Part shown: positions 23,317 to 35,529 of the stretch, in pieces
Numbering within the stretch: the stretch's first letter is position 1
Layout of the letters: every line of letters begins with the position of its first letter
Assembly (NCBI GenBank): GCA_907164885.2
Contig: OU015496.1
Span: forward strand, 133,166,875 to 133,230,874
DNA length: 64,000 nucleotides
Reading direction: 5' to 3'
Source of the DNA: Dolomedes plantarius
Taxonomy: Eukaryota; Arthropoda; Arachnida; Araneae; Dolomedidae
The notes under the pieces: generated by a model
Told to the model about the DNA's origin: nothing
Databases searched by the model: none
Seen by the model: the letters and a program-made list of their open reading frames with translations, nothing else
Made by a program: the position numbers and the translations under genes

Positions 23317-24190
23317 TAATCCTGTTCAAATAGTTATAGCACAGTGTATGAATACATTATTACTAATTAGATTTTGCTTCTTCAGTTTGAATAGACTAAT
23401 AATAGACTGATACAATTATCTCTGATATTGATCGAAAATGAAGTCGTGAGAAACTACTTTTTAATTTGAAGATCGTTAATTTTTCAGTAATACACGAAAG
23501 GGGAGTAAAATCTAAAAGCAAACGTACTGCATGGAGTTTGAAAATTAACTACCGATAGTGATAAAGAAAGATAATTTCAAATTGCCCCCATTTAAAAGCC
23601 ACTTAACATGAAGTCAGAAGAAAATAATTTCAAGCCGGTATTTCACATAAAACTTGCAATTATTCACCAACGTTCTATTAATTACTCCCCCTAAAAGCGT
23701 AAATATTAAAAAGAAAAGTATCCGCCTTTTCAAAAATTTTTCCTTATTTTACAGTCAATCTCGGGAGGAAGGTGTGTGGTGGTGGGGATTAATGTTAGAG
23801 TGCGTGTTTAGTACTGGAATAGTATTCGTTATGTCACGCAATCTCACGTTGCGTGTGCACAATAATCGATAATCCCTCTCTCATTTGCGTGCTAAGTAAA
23901 TCCAAAGTATTTGAAAAGTATCTGAATTTCGAAAAATGGTATGACGAAATTTCGGAAGTGATGCGTGGATTTTGGTGTACGTTGTAGAAATGGAGATTTT
24001 CTAGAGTAATGATACTCTTTAACGTGTATAGTTTTCAGTTATTCTTAGATTTTTGAAGTAATAGTTTTTGATTCTTTTTGATAGAGTATAGATATATATA
24101 AAGATAGTTACGCTGATGGTTGACATACAGGAGGAAGATTAGAAGCATGATTAAATTGTAAATATAGTTAAGAAATACTTTTATCCGTAT
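23317..24190 (+). repeat. Non-coding unit, copy C of three
   Basis: Collinear with copies A and B. It is closest to B in the block ATTCGTTATGTCACGCAATC and shares AACTACCGATAGTGATAAAG with A. Similarity to B continues to about 24180 (AGGAGGAAGATTAGAAG). No reading frame is shared. Confidence 0.85.
23835..23855. other. Hairpin in copy C
   Basis: CACGCAA (23835-23841) pairs with TTGCGTG (23849-23855) around TCTCACG. Confidence 0.7.
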
Positions 24191-24870
24191 GCATTTAAAA
24201 ATATTTATTCTTATGTTAATTTCTTCTGGAGTAGATCTGACTCATGTAATCAACATACTACGTATAGAATCTGTGAATCGATGTAAAACCTATTTCAAAA
24301 TACTGTTGTGCACTCCACAGTTTGGATATTAGAGGCCTAATCGGTAAAATTCACTGTATTTAGAACCAGGTACTCCGCATCAAAACGGGTGATGTTAAAA
24401 CAACTGCTATAGATGCCACGTTGCCTATTGTCAGAAAATAGATAATGGAACTACAGATTCTGGACTCTATTCTAAAATTATTTTAGAAATTATATAGACG
24501 TACTCATTTGGATATGAGGGTTAACTATGTTCTTAATTTCCAACGATTTAAAACTATGTAGCAATTCTTACAACGCGTCCCCAGGGAAAGGTAAAATGTT
24601 AATTTTAATTTATGCCTGGAACCTATGTTTTCTCCGCCTAAAAGTTTAGAGATTGGAAATAGAACAACTGGAGTTTTGTATCAACTGGACTTTTGTAGTA
24701 CTATTTTGAGATCGGATTCTTGTTCAAATATCCTTTTTGTTTCGGCAACGGAGACAGGCTATGCTCGATACTGTATCATTCCTTGCCCCGTATCTATGTC
24801 GACATCTAAAATAGTCAGGTAAATAGAAGAACTGGAGTGTTTGTCAACAGCGAAATATTGTCCCGTTACT
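24190..24870. other. Unassigned AT-rich DNA
   Basis: No convincing coding region or repeat end was found. A 65-codon open frame at 24625-24822 has no recognisable motif. Confidence 0.4.
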
Positions 24871-24874
24871 TTCC

Positions 24875-24935
24875 TTGAGTGTCCCATAGGACACTCAACA
24901 ATTACCACCCGTTGAGTGTCCCATAGGACACTCAA
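24875..24935. repeat. Two direct copies of a 24-bp palindrome
   Basis: TTGAGTGTCC-CATA-GGACACTCAA occurs at 24875-24898 and again, identical, at 24912-24935. Each has perfect 10-bp arms and a 4-base loop. The copies are separated by 13 bp. Confidence 0.92.
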
Positions 24936-25439
24936 CAGTGCCTAACCTCTGTCACAGAGAGAAAGCTTCAAATCCCTCCCCCACACTGGAACTCCCCATG
25001 GGGTCCTAGGGGATGGGATGACCTTGGTCCTAAGATCGCAAGCTCTCCCCCTTCTACGGATACTGAGAAAATGTTCTTCGGACTCTAAGAAAGAAGAATC
25101 TGGACATTACAGCCACAGTGAACGATGCAACAATCGCCCAGCTTCCGTCTCTCACTCGTTCACTTTAAGAGAGTAGCTGGTAATAAAAGCGAAAGTGGGC
25201 AAAGCGGGGCGAAAAGGTAAAAAATAAACGAATAAGATTTAATTTTTCAGTTCAACCTTTCTCCTCCTCTTCCATCAGCATCTTCAAGTCTGATCTCCAA
25301 GGTAAATGTTGAACATTACACTTAATAAAACAAATTTATTGCAGTACATTCTTTTGTATTGCGTTTTTATACAATGTTCGTCGTTTATAAGCACATTTTT
25401 CTTATTCAAAAACATGTAACAAAATATTGCGGTGTTTAC

Positions 25440-25567
25440 GGGGAGCCCAGAACGAATTAATGGCGTTTCCATTCATTTCAATGGGGAAAATTGATTCGAG
25501 ATACGAGTATTTCGAGTTACGAGCTCCGTCATAGAACGAATTAAACTCGTAAGTCGAGGTACCACTG
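25440..25567 (-). mobile_element. Single terminal end of another pogo/Tigger-like element
   Basis: On the minus strand the end reads CAGTGGTACCTCGACTTACG and continues with repeated TTCGTTC/CGAATTAA words typical of Tigger termini. TA follows at 25568-25569. No opposite end was found upstream to 24200, so the element is truncated. The interval 24940-25440 has no recognisable gene. Confidence 0.65.
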
Positions 25568-25569
25568 TA

Positions 25570-27890
25570 TTTCTATTTAATTAACTGAAAAAAATTTGAA
25601 ATTCGACAAATAATATTTCGAGTTAAAACGATTTTAAATTACCCCCCTTTTATTAAAATTTTAAATTTTAAAATTTTCTAAAAATTTTTGAGAAGATTTA
25701 TGATGTGATTTTGTTTACAAATTATATGGTTAACCATCGCAAAAAACTGCAAAATTTTAACTCAATAAATAAAAAAAATTTTTAAATGTGGCCCGGACCC
25801 CTTAAACTTCGTTGTTTTATGGTTTCATTTGTGTAACCTGTTTTGATGTTTGAAACTCCTCTTCATTTTAGCGTTTTGAGTCTTTTGGTGTGGATTTTGT
25901 CCTAGGAAAATAGCTCTAAGGCCTGATGTATTGGAAATTAAAAAGAAAAAAATATTTATTTGTCTATCTCATATGACACTCTTTTTCACTGAACAAACAA
26001 ACAAAAAAAATTGCTAGAGCCCAGTCCAACTGGATCCAAAGAGGATGGGAGAGTTATACCATGGAAAAATGTTCACGAAAGGGAAAATTCAATAAACATG
26101 TTAAAAAATATTTAGTTATCTATTTATCTGCCACGTAATTGTTAATATACGCAAGTGTCCTCGACACGTTTTTTGGGAATTCTGAGATTCTTTTCTTCAT
26201 TATACTCAAAACTGTCTCAAAATGTACATGTAAAACTGTCCAGATCTATTAACGAAATAATTTCTTAAACAGTTCTGGATTTATATATTAAAATGGAAAT
26301 TAATATAAAAATTTAATTCATGATACATGCCATTATTCTTCATACTAGATAAAATTTCATATAATAAAACAACTGTACTTTAATCATACAAATATTTGTA
26401 AATGACTGTAAATAAGTAGATATTTCTCGAAAAATATATTTTCTTTCCTAATTTCAATTCAAATAAGTCAAATAAAAATTTGAAAGAAATGCAACCCTCT
26501 GGTTTTTCCAGTGTTCGTGAGGTGTTAATCATCATGTTTTTACTATTTCTCATGATGTTCTCGAATATTTTATAATAAAGTCTAAAGTATATAACAACTT
26601 TTAGCTATAAAAAACCTATGCTTCTCTAGCACCAAAGAATTTATGGGGTATATTGGAATATAACATGGATTATTATATAAATATTAAAAAAAAAATACAA
26701 AGAGGAAAAAACTTTTCTATTACTGCAAATAACACCGCAAATTATATTTACATTTTTTTAAAAACTAGTCATTTTACCGTAAAAAAAAAATCATATGGTG
26801 TGTTGACTGTAGTGTGATAGTTTAAAAAATAATAATATCCGACTTTTAAACTATAACACTAATACCAGAATTTTGTAGTTATACTTCCATTAAAAAATAT
26901 TAGTGCAAAATTCTTATCGTAAATGTTGTTTCATTAATATCAAATAATGATGTATTCAGCTGCAGCAAATGGGCATCAGCGGACCACTTGAATGATCATC
27001 TGCAGCCTTTTATATTAAAAAGTTTTAAAAATAAACCGATCGGTATGTAAGCAAAACATAGAGTCATTACCTCGAGAATTTAAACCAAGATGAAGGGGAA
27101 AAGTAGTTACGTTTTATAATAAAGACTTAAATGAAAAAAAAAATGTTGAGTTTTCGAGTATCTAAATATGTATTGCATGATGCATAATGTAAAGATCCAA
27201 TAATTCTCCTATAAATACATTTAGATTCTTGAAAAGTTTGCTTAGCCATTCATTTAAAATATGGAACTCTCCTTATGAGGCTATTAAATTGCTCTTAAAA
27301 CCACCCGGTTGAAAATATTTTCCTTAGCGGTATAAAAATTAGCATTACACGATGGGACGGATCAACCTGAATACAGTTCTAATAATTCATAGACATACTG
27401 ATGTGTGTTTGTCGAAACTTTAAAAAGATGTCAAGTGATTATATTTCAAATGATTCCTTGTATGTTTGGTTTCGAATGTAGGCAATAATTATGGTATGTT
27501 AACTAGACAAGTCTCCGATTTTAAACTTTAAATGTTTTCCTAATTAAATCTGAATTTATCTTGAGAAAACTTTTGGTCTGTCAATTGGAATGGAAGATCT
27601 GTAATAGTTATAACGTATATAATAAAAACAAATTTCATAATTTTATGAAGAATTTTACACTGTATTTATTAAGATAACTAATACTTCATTCCAAACCTTG
27701 AAAAAGAAACGTTAGTGTTAAGAGAATTAATAAAAATATTAGAAAGGATTCTTTAAAATTTTCCTACAGTTTTTAAAATTGTAATTTTATAAGTATTTAT
27801 TTGAAGAAATCCAATTCCTAACATTAACGTCTTTTCCAATCAGTATGCTATTTTGGCTTCAAAATTGCAAAGAAATGAATAAACTTATAC
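25570..27890. other. Unassigned AT-rich DNA
   Basis: No reading frame, transposon end, tandem array or RNA gene could be supported in this 2.3-kb stretch. Confidence 0.5.
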
Positions 27891-27897
27891 GAATTTA

Positions 27898-28335
27898 AGG
27901 CCTCGGGTAGCGTAGAAGAAGCACGTCAGGCTTGGAACTAGGGGTGATTGGTTCGAATCTCGATGAACAACATGCAATACCTTCCTGTCTGCGCCGGATA
28001 TTGGCACGTTAAATCTGTAGACTGGAAAGTATTTATCTTTTCCTTATGGGATGGGATAGCATGTATATAATGAATAAAACCCCCTTAAGACCGTTCTTAC
28101 AAAGGGGGTATGCAATTTACCGTTCTAAAGAGATAATCGGAAAAAATGGGACCCGTAAGCTAAAGGTTATTCCGAATGATGTCAGTGAGGGTGGGATAAG
28201 GTACGATCCTACCAGATATCGCCCTTGGAGGTGCTCAGTTAAAATTAAGATGTCACGAGGAGTAGTGTAGGTTTAGCTGCACGGTGCTCCCATTGGAAGA
28301 AACCAATGATTATCTCGGATTATATGCGAATGTAT
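27898..28335 (+). repeat. tRNA-derived SINE, copy 1
   Basis: The head contains box A-like GGTAGCGTAGAAG (about 27905) and box B GGTTCGAATCTCG (from 27951), the internal RNA polymerase III promoter layout. The body shares CACGTTAAATC-GTAGAC, GAGGGTGGGA and GGTGCTCAGT with copy 2 and the TACCTTCCTGTCT block with copy 3. About 110-140 bp at 28040-28180 is extra relative to copy 2 and includes a CCCCCTT/AAGGGGG hairpin. Confidence 0.75.
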
Positions 28336-28339
28336 TTAT

Positions 28340-29790
28340 TGGCAAGAACCGCGTAATGCAAACAACATCTTATAATAATTTAGCTAATATTGCTGATCAT
28401 TCGGAAACATTCAAGGAGTTTTATTATCATTGACATCTTCACTTAATGTCAATCACATCTTGGTGCTTCTATTCCTCGTGTACGTGATATTTCTGGGCTT
28501 GAGTGTTTAAAAGTAACGCACCAAAAAGATTAAAACAATCCATTTCATTTACCCTGAACAATTTTTATTTCTTATTTTACATACCAGATGGCAGCAGCAA
28601 ACTATTTAAAATGTATTTGGGGATGGGTTTTTTAAAACTAGATGTGACAGATCAAGAAATAAATGGAATCCTTTGGAAAAAATAGGCACTTTTAATACCG
28701 TTTTCTTGAAAATTATGCGATCGTTAAAGGTTTAACGCATTATCTTAAAATTATGTTAAAACATTTTGTAATGATACGTGTGTATCATATGAATACATAA
28801 CCCATCATATTAACCCATTAATATTAACCCATCTTGAAAAAAATAGCTGGTTTTAGTTTATGAAAACATTCGAATAAATTCAAGGAGTTTTTTCATGGCT
28901 TCAATGAATCTCATGAACGTCACTTTGTCATTTTTCATAGAAAATTAAAAAAGCGAACGTTATCGAAAATTTATTTCAAGATGTCTATAATATGAATTTT
29001 CAGAATTTTAATTGCAATTGTGTTATCGCAGTTCACATTCTTAAGTAACTTAAGCAAACTATTTTTATTACTTGACGGATACTTTTAAAACAAAGAAAAT
29101 ATGAATGTATCCTAAATCCTCAATACTTCTATATGCATTTTATATCGATTATTTTACAAAACCATGACAACTTGATAGTCTAGTATTGGTTTAAAAAATA
29201 AGATAAAATACTATTTTTAGACTTAAAATTGCAATGCCTACCTAACATGTTTTAAATATACGCAATTTATTTACCTGTAACTTTTTTGTAACCGGATATA
29301 TATGTCTAATATCCAAATCCGTCATAAATGCATCGATCAAATTGTGCCTGCAGCACTTTATATTTCTCCTCACGGCACAAAATACAGCATGATGCTTTTA
29401 AATGCGATAGTAAACTGTTGTAGTATCTTAGCAAAATTTACTGGTATTAAAGTTTTTAACTCTGTTTAGCTCAAAAATTGGGGAAAAAGTATATATAATA
29501 AGCAAATGGAAATATCAGTAATAAAAAACACATTTCAAAGCGAACTTTTATATAGGTTAATTTTAAAAAGTGTTCAAAATTCCATCTATAAAAGAAGTAC
29601 GGAAATAGAATTGCAACGCCCACAACCGACAGTCAAGAACGAAATCCATGGCTCGTTATCGAGGAAATGTCACATTGTTGCATGACAGCGTGAACTCCAT
29701 CTGGATAATGAGACAGTGAAAACCCAGCATAAAATGTTAAGTTTGGAAGTATTATACTTTTTCCCTACAGTTGTAAAGGCGGATGATATA
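28340..29790. other. Unassigned AT-rich DNA
   Basis: No gene or repeat end is recognised. Confidence 0.45.
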
Positions 29791-29797
29791 TACAGAA

Positions 29798-29933
29798 AAC
29801 GAAGGGTAACGAACGATGCTGTTCACTAAATGTATACGTCGAAACCAAAACCACCATTCAACATTTGTTTGATTTTGTTTGTCAAGATTCACTCATTAGA
29901 CGGTACACTGAAGGAAGTTCGTTACTCTTCGTT
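29798..29933. repeat. Small inverted-repeat element
   Basis: AACGAAGGGTAACGAAC (29798-29814) is the reverse complement of 29917-29933 with one mismatch, separated by about 100 bp. It could be a MITE, but no target duplication is evident. Confidence 0.5.
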
Positions 29934-30121
29934 AGTTGTTTGGGTACAGAGCCTACAATTTAGCTTTCAGTCTCTTTAGTTTTTGCTTGAAAATGCTATT
30001 TCGAGTGTAAAATTTAATTCCGTTGTTCGTGATCGAATATCCAAGGTTGTTGGAGGGAGAAACTTCTTAATGCCGCATGTGATTATGTTGGCACAAAATA
30101 ACAATTTCTTACTTACTAATT

Positions 30122-30367
30122 CAGGCGTTCCCGTTGAAAAGAGAATAAGTTCCAAAATTTCCGAACAGTATTTCATCACTGATACAAGGGGTTTTACCAA
30201 GGCTAATGGCGGGGAAAAGGGTGATAGTGCTTAGCTAGTTTGGTTTAGTTCTGAGCTTGGCACTTACCTCTTTTTCCACGACATTAGCCTTGGAAAAAAC
30301 CCTTGTATCATTGAAAAAATACTTTTGGGAAATTTTGTATTTTACTCTATTTCAACGGGAACGCCTC
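30122..30367. mobile_element. Foldback MITE (about 246 bp)
   Basis: The left arm (30123 to about 30213, AGGCGTTCCCGTTGAAA…) and the right arm (about 30280-30366) are inverted copies of roughly 90 bp with moderate divergence, around a ~60-bp centre. AATT flanks both sides (30118-30121 and 30368-30371) and is the probable target duplication. No coding capacity. Confidence 0.7.
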
Positions 30368-30371
30368 AATT

Positions 30372-30705
30372 GTCGGGACGTAGCCTAGTAGCAGTGAGTT
30401 AGGATTGGAAATGGAGGTGCTCGAGCCCGACGAATCCCGACCAATGCCTTTAAATCTCTTCATATCTAGGCCAGATAAGGACACGTTAAATCCGTAGACC
30501 GGTAAGTCCTTCTATCAGGTCAGGGAGGGTGGGAAAATGTACGATTCCTTATATGTCGCTCCTGGGGGTGCTCAGTCAAAATGAAGGTGGCACCAGGGCT
30601 GGTTGTTGGTTCACCTATACGGTCCTTCACACCCCTATTGAAATCAACCAACGATTCTCGTGGATCATGTGCGATCTGTGACAAAATACCCAGCATTGAC
30701 AAACA
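30372..30705 (+). repeat. tRNA-derived SINE, copy 2
   Basis: The box A-like TAGCCTAGTAGC is near 30379 and a box B-like GTGCTCGAGCCCG is near 30417. The body is collinear with copy 1 through CACGTTAAATCCGTAGAC, GGAGGGTGGGA, GGTGCTCAGTC and ATCATGTGCGA. It lies directly beside the foldback MITE. Confidence 0.75.
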
Positions 30706-30709
30706 ACTT

Positions 30710-31745
30710 ATAAAACATGATTAATTTCCGTTTGATTTTTTTTTTTTTGTGTTAACTTTGTGTTATCTAGGACAACAGAAATTACTGTTTCATACTTATA
30801 TTGCTTGTAAAACAGTTCAACTATTATGGAATTATTTACGCTTCAACATTTCTTTGAAAATGAACCTGTTTCAGTATTTAATGCCAAAGATGATATTACA
30901 CAGAAAGCATCAACTGTTCTCAATCCTTTTGCTTCATATATATGTCAGTGGAAAAATAAATGTCATTCTTTGCGTGACAAATGACATTTTTTTCCTAAAT
31001 TAAACTCGTATGAAGCAAATATACATGAATTATTTTTTGAAGAGTTGTTTCTTGCATTCTTCTAAGCAACGTTTGTCATAATGTGCTTTGTTTATTTGCT
31101 GAAACATAATATATATTTTACGAAGTTTACTAATATTTGCGTATATATTCTTTGTTACATTTGTTTCTTTTTTGAAAATATTATTTGCTTCTTTCCAAAA
31201 TATATGTTTGGTTAAAGTGTTTTATTACTACATGCTCTTAGAATCTTTGTTAAAAGATTCTAAGCAACCTAAGGATTCTAAGAAGTAGGCTGTAAATTTA
31301 AAAGCTGCGAAAAAGAAAATTCCCAAACTAGTTTGTTTCGTAATCTCTAAACTTACGTTCAAAGAAAACAATTTTTTGAGAAACATGATGTTCATTCTTT
31401 ACTGATTGTTTTCTGAAGAATAGAAAATGTGCATAAAGAAACATACTCAAAAATGATTTACCAACCGCGAGTTTAAAAATTAAGAATCGCGTGAATTTTC
31501 AAAGCTACTAAAGTTTGCTTTTTAATGCGTGCTCTTAGAAAAGCAAATAATACAAATATAAACATGTAACAACATTATGTAAATATGAACTGAAATTCTA
31601 AACTATGCTAATAAAAGACTGAATGGTTTTAATTGTGTACATGCGAATGTATGTGTTTATGTATGGGAAGGGCATGCATTAAATTGTTATAATATTTTGA
31701 TATTTATTGCTTGTTGTTTGTTAGCCAATGCGGGGCAATTGTCAC
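30710..31745. other. Unassigned AT-rich DNA
   Basis: No supportable gene; the 84-codon frame at 30749-31003 has no recognisable motif. Confidence 0.4.
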
Positions 31746-31748
31746 TGA

Positions 31749-31781
31749 AACGATTCTCGCAAATAATCGGCGAGAATCGTT
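31749..31781. repeat. Perfect 12-bp hairpin
   Basis: AACGATTCTCGC (31749-31760) and GCGAGAATCGTT (31770-31781) flank a 9-base loop in a locally GC-richer patch. Confidence 0.8.
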
Positions 31782-31839
31782 CGTTGTTGCCAATAGCGGC
31801 ACCATATTGACGATTACCAACTGAAGACTGACTTCATAG

Positions 31840-31990
31840 CAATGCTTTCAAGTCTACGGATTTAATGCGCGCATATCCGCCTAGACAGGAAGGTATTTAT
31901 GGCTTTCGTCGGCATTCGAACCGAGCGCAGCCAGTTCAAAGCCAAAAGCGTCACCACTAATCTACTTCAGGCCCTATCACGGACTGTGGT
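31840..31990 (-). repeat. tRNA-derived SINE, copy 3 (3'-truncated)
   Basis: On the minus strand, box A-like TAGATTAGTGG and box B GGTTCGAATGCCG (complement of 31910-31922) precede TACCTTCCTGTCT-GGCGGATAT and TTAAATCCGTAGAC, matching copy 1. The body breaks off near 31840, so the GGTGCTCAGT part is missing. Confidence 0.7.
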
Positions 31991-32143
31991 ACAGCACAAT
32001 ATCACAAAATGCCTAAAACATGCCAAAGAGATGAAGCCAAAAGAAAAAAAACTGCACATCTTCGGCATAACAGGTAGCCTTGAAGATGTATAATTTTTGC
32101 TTTTACCTCCACCACTTTGGCCCGTTTCATACATTTTATAGAG

Positions 32144-32530
32144 CAGTGGTTCCGAACTTGTGATCCGCGGACCACAGGTAGCCCGCGAGAGCCTCGGCAA
32201 AGGTCCGGCACTACATATAAAAAAAAGTTGCCAAATAAATGGGATTTTCGAAAGCGATGTTCATTGAACTAGATAGGACGAATACATCCGGTGACTATCA
32301 GGGGTTGAATTAAAATTTCTTAAAAGTTTGACATAATTATTTTATTATTAGAATATGACACAATATAATTTTCATAAGTATATTTAAATGATATTTCGGG
32401 CATCTAATCCTAAGGATTGAAGACAAGATTGGAATAAAGAGTGAGTACGTTAATCCTGGGGAGGATGGACAGCATATTGTTAAATTTCTGGCCTAGTGGT
32501 CCGCAGACTTCTACGGGTTGGGAACCACTG
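32144..32530. mobile_element. Non-autonomous hAT element (387 bp)
   Basis: The ends are CAGTGGTTCCGAACTTGTG and, in reverse complement, CAGTGGTTCCCAACCCGTA, with GTCCGCGGACC-like words inside, a hAT (Charlie-like) signature. The 8-bp flanks TTATAGAG (32136-32143) and TTATAGAT (32531-32538) are a target duplication with one change. Confidence 0.88.
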
Positions 32531-32539
32531 TTATAGATG

Positions 32540-33440
32540 AATTAATTTTGTTCTTATACCTCCCTTTATATGAAATGGAAACGTACCTTTGTTATTCATT
32601 GGGCAGTAAGTGCATCTTGGTCGTCTGGTATATAGAGGGAGAACATCACATCTATACAATAGGAAAGAAACTGTGTGTGAGTACTTGACAAGGTGGAATT
32701 AATCTGTCTTTATTCTACCTTTCGTTGTCTTTCGCCAATTATCACTTTCATTTTGACTATAATGCTAATATAATCCCAAACACAAATCCTAGTCAAAGAT
32801 AGATTCTGCTCTCCTGGTCATAAATACATCAACCGACGTTACGCTAACAGTGACAACACATTTCAATTTAAATTCGCATCTCCTTGATTTCATTCTTGCA
32901 AGCAATAAAGACCTTAAATTACACTTCCTTAAAGCATATACCGATTTGAAGGTTTGGAAGTATATTTGTTTATGAACTTTGTATTGTTGATGTCGTAAAT
33001 GGTGTGTTGTTCACACAATATTAAAACTTACGATTTAATGCTCCAAATAGTTGTTTTTAGCATAATAGATATATGAACACTTTCGACACTGTGAAATTTG
33101 GTATTTGAAAATTATAAAATACCCCCAACTAGTGCTTTTTTGTAAATTTTTGAGACTATTATATGTATCTGTAATTATTTTGTTAGTTTCCCGAAAAACA
33201 GAAATCAATAGAACCATTACTATATAATTTGGACTGCTTACTTCCCGATTCTTTAGCAATAGGCTGGATAATGCGACTACAATTGATATTAAATAATATC
33301 CGAGATAAATCGATTCAAAACCTTATTTTTAAGACTGAGCTAAACAGAAGTATATACTTTGCATAGAAATAAAACACAATTCATTTATACTAGAACAATG
33401 CAAAATACAACAGAAAAATATATGTTCACTCCTTTGACTA
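32540..33440. other. Unassigned AT-rich DNA
   Basis: No gene or repeat boundary was identified. Confidence 0.4.
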
Positions 33441-33451
33441 CCTACAAATTT

Positions 33452-33570
33452 TCATTTGTCCAAATAAAAAGTATCTACTAACTCTTCGATATGTTCATCT
33501 CTGACATCCAGGGTCATGCACTTTCTCACAGACACGATATCCTCCACCATTGGTACATCATTAAGACCTA
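33452..33570 (-). pseudogene. Possible Tigger-type transposase fragment
   Basis: The minus strand encodes about 38 residues including VPMVEDIVSVRKCMTLDV and DEHIEELVDTF, ending at a stop at 33452-33454. It resembles the acidic stretch that follows the DDE domain in Tigger/Jerky proteins. Upstream the frame is lost within a few codons. The match is short, so the call is tentative. Confidence 0.35.
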
Positions 33571-33599
33571 CAAAGTCTCAAGGGGTTACTCACGTCTTT

Positions 33600-34620
33600 G
33601 TTCTGCAGCGAAATGAGACACACAGCTAGTCGCGCATACTTGACTATCGTATCATCGTAGTTCTCGCTAATGTCTGCTGAGTGATATCAGTGACCTTCAT
33701 CGAACCAGTGATGACATATATGAATAAAAGAAAAAATCTTAAAATGAAATTTAAAACAGTACATGGTGAAATGTGTGATGTTCTACTCTGAGCGAGAGAC
33801 CAACACATTGGTCTATGTTTTGTCCAGTGAGACGGTATTGCCTCATGTACGCTTTATAGCCAGTGTGACGCGTACCGAGCAGAGGTCGAGTGCCGATATA
33901 CTTGCTTTGAGTCGAAAGAGTAGAGTACCGAATTCAACGTGTACCGAAAAACACGACTACCGAGGTATGATGTAACCGTAATTGTTTAGATTCTTTTAAA
34001 TGAAATTATTGGGATTGGGAGTTTATTATATTATTCTTATATTAATTATATTTATTAATTATGATTTTGATTTAGTAACTTATTGGTTCATGATTGTGGC
34101 TAGTACATTGATGTGCTTCCCAAATAATGGAAATTAACTCTGGTTATATTGAGAAATCAATTTATTGAATATTAACACACATAAATAATACACTCCAAAA
34201 TTACTCAATATTTCCTCCGGCATTTACACATTATTATAACTTCATTCCTACTAAATTAATTCTTTACGACACCTATGTTTGATTCATTCCCTTATTATAA
34301 CAATATTTCATACTGCCTCTATACATATTATTTTCAATTTTACTCCTACTAAATTAATTCATATATATATATGTAAAACATTATATTAAATTGTTGGTAC
34401 GAATTATCGGTCTATTACTCAACATCTTATATTCAAAAACTATATTCATCGCGCTGTATCTTAATCTTTATGGCTATACACCGAGAAGCAATGATACAAT
34501 ATAAAAGGGAAATGCAAAGTCGGTACCTCAGCAGATGACGGTTAAATCCCTCTGGGCAGCTGGAACTCGTAATGATGAATTCGTCGTCTTTATCATCAAA
34601 CGGAATTCGGGCATCTCTTT
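33600..34620. other. Unassigned DNA
   Basis: An open frame at 33763-33975 has no recognisable domain. Two similar TACTAAATTAATTC words near 34247 and 34348 hint at an old local repeat. Confidence 0.35.
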
Positions 34621-34624
34621 ATCT

Positions 34625-34866
34625 GGAATACGGCTCCGTCGTTCATTGCAGACACTCGGCATGGGACACTGGGCGCTCGACAACTTCGATCTCCAAACCT
34701 TTACTGCACTCGAACACGGCTCCGTCGTTTATTGCAGACACTCGGCATGGGACACTGGGCGCTCGACAACTTCTATCTCTCTAAACTTTACTGCACTCGA
34801 ACACGGCTCCGTCGTTTATTGCAGACACTCGGCATGGGACACTGGGCGCTCGACAACTTCTGACTG
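34625..34866. repeat. Minisatellite, three units of 86-87 bp
   Basis: CGGCTCCGTCG recurs at 34631, 34717 and 34804, with the rest of the unit (GACACTCGGCATGGGACACT, GGGCGCTCGACAACTTC) nearly identical. The units are open in two frames, but period 86 then 87 shifts the frame, so this is not a coding repeat. Confidence 0.9.
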
Positions 34867-34869
34867 ACT

Positions 34870-35340
34870 CTCACTTCCCAGGTTATCTCTCTGCCTTCAC
34901 ACTATTTTTTATTTCATATATTTTCTTACTAATGTCTCCGGCTCTTATAATTTCCATTGGTTATCTGGAAATTATCATGCCATCGCCATTCGTCCGTGCT
35001 GCCTCTCCTCAATCTCCTTTTACCAATGCGCGTCGAGGGCGGGATTTATAAATTTTCCCTCAATTTTAACTTTTTCCCATGCTTTGGCTTCAAGTAGGGT
35101 GGGCCGTTTTATAGCCATCATAAATTTTCTTTTATTCTCTTCTTGCAACTCACTACCACTTCTATTTATTGCTACGAACATTATCTCTAATTTTCGTTCC
35201 GGTCTATGGCTTTCTTCCCTTCTCTTTTATTGCCCTGTTTCTTTATTGCATTTAACAATTATTTTATTTTATTTTGTATTTTTCCATGCTCCTGTCCCTG
35301 GCCGTAATACTACTGTCATGTCCCTATGACATATGACTGT
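34870..35340. other. Unassigned, pyrimidine-rich DNA
   Basis: Strong C/T bias on this strand (TTTCTTTTATT, TCTTCCCTTCTC). No feature is supported. Confidence 0.4.
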
Positions 35341-35436
35341 ATATATATATACATATATATACTAGCTCGATACCCGTACTTCGCTACGCAGTACATCCAA
35401 ATTAAATACAACGGTCAATGTATGGAATGAACGCCG

Positions 35437-35438
<2 letters not shown>

Positions 35439-35524
<86 letters not shown>
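35439..35524. repeat. (AT)n microsatellite
   Basis: An expansion inside the Helitron-like repeat; copy 2 has only a short TA run at the matching place. Confidence 0.95.

Positions 35525-35529
<5 letters not shown>

Noticed and set aside
27905..27965. Possible tRNA gene (box A and box B present)
   Set aside because: The cloverleaf cannot be completed and the same head recurs with a shared body at two other loci, so it is a SINE head.
33763..33975. 70-codon plus-strand frame
   Set aside because: No domain, no homologue recognised, and no regulatory context.
34535..34867. 110-codon frame with repeated peptide
   Set aside because: The peptide repeat only reflects the 86/87-bp minisatellite, whose unequal period shifts the frame.
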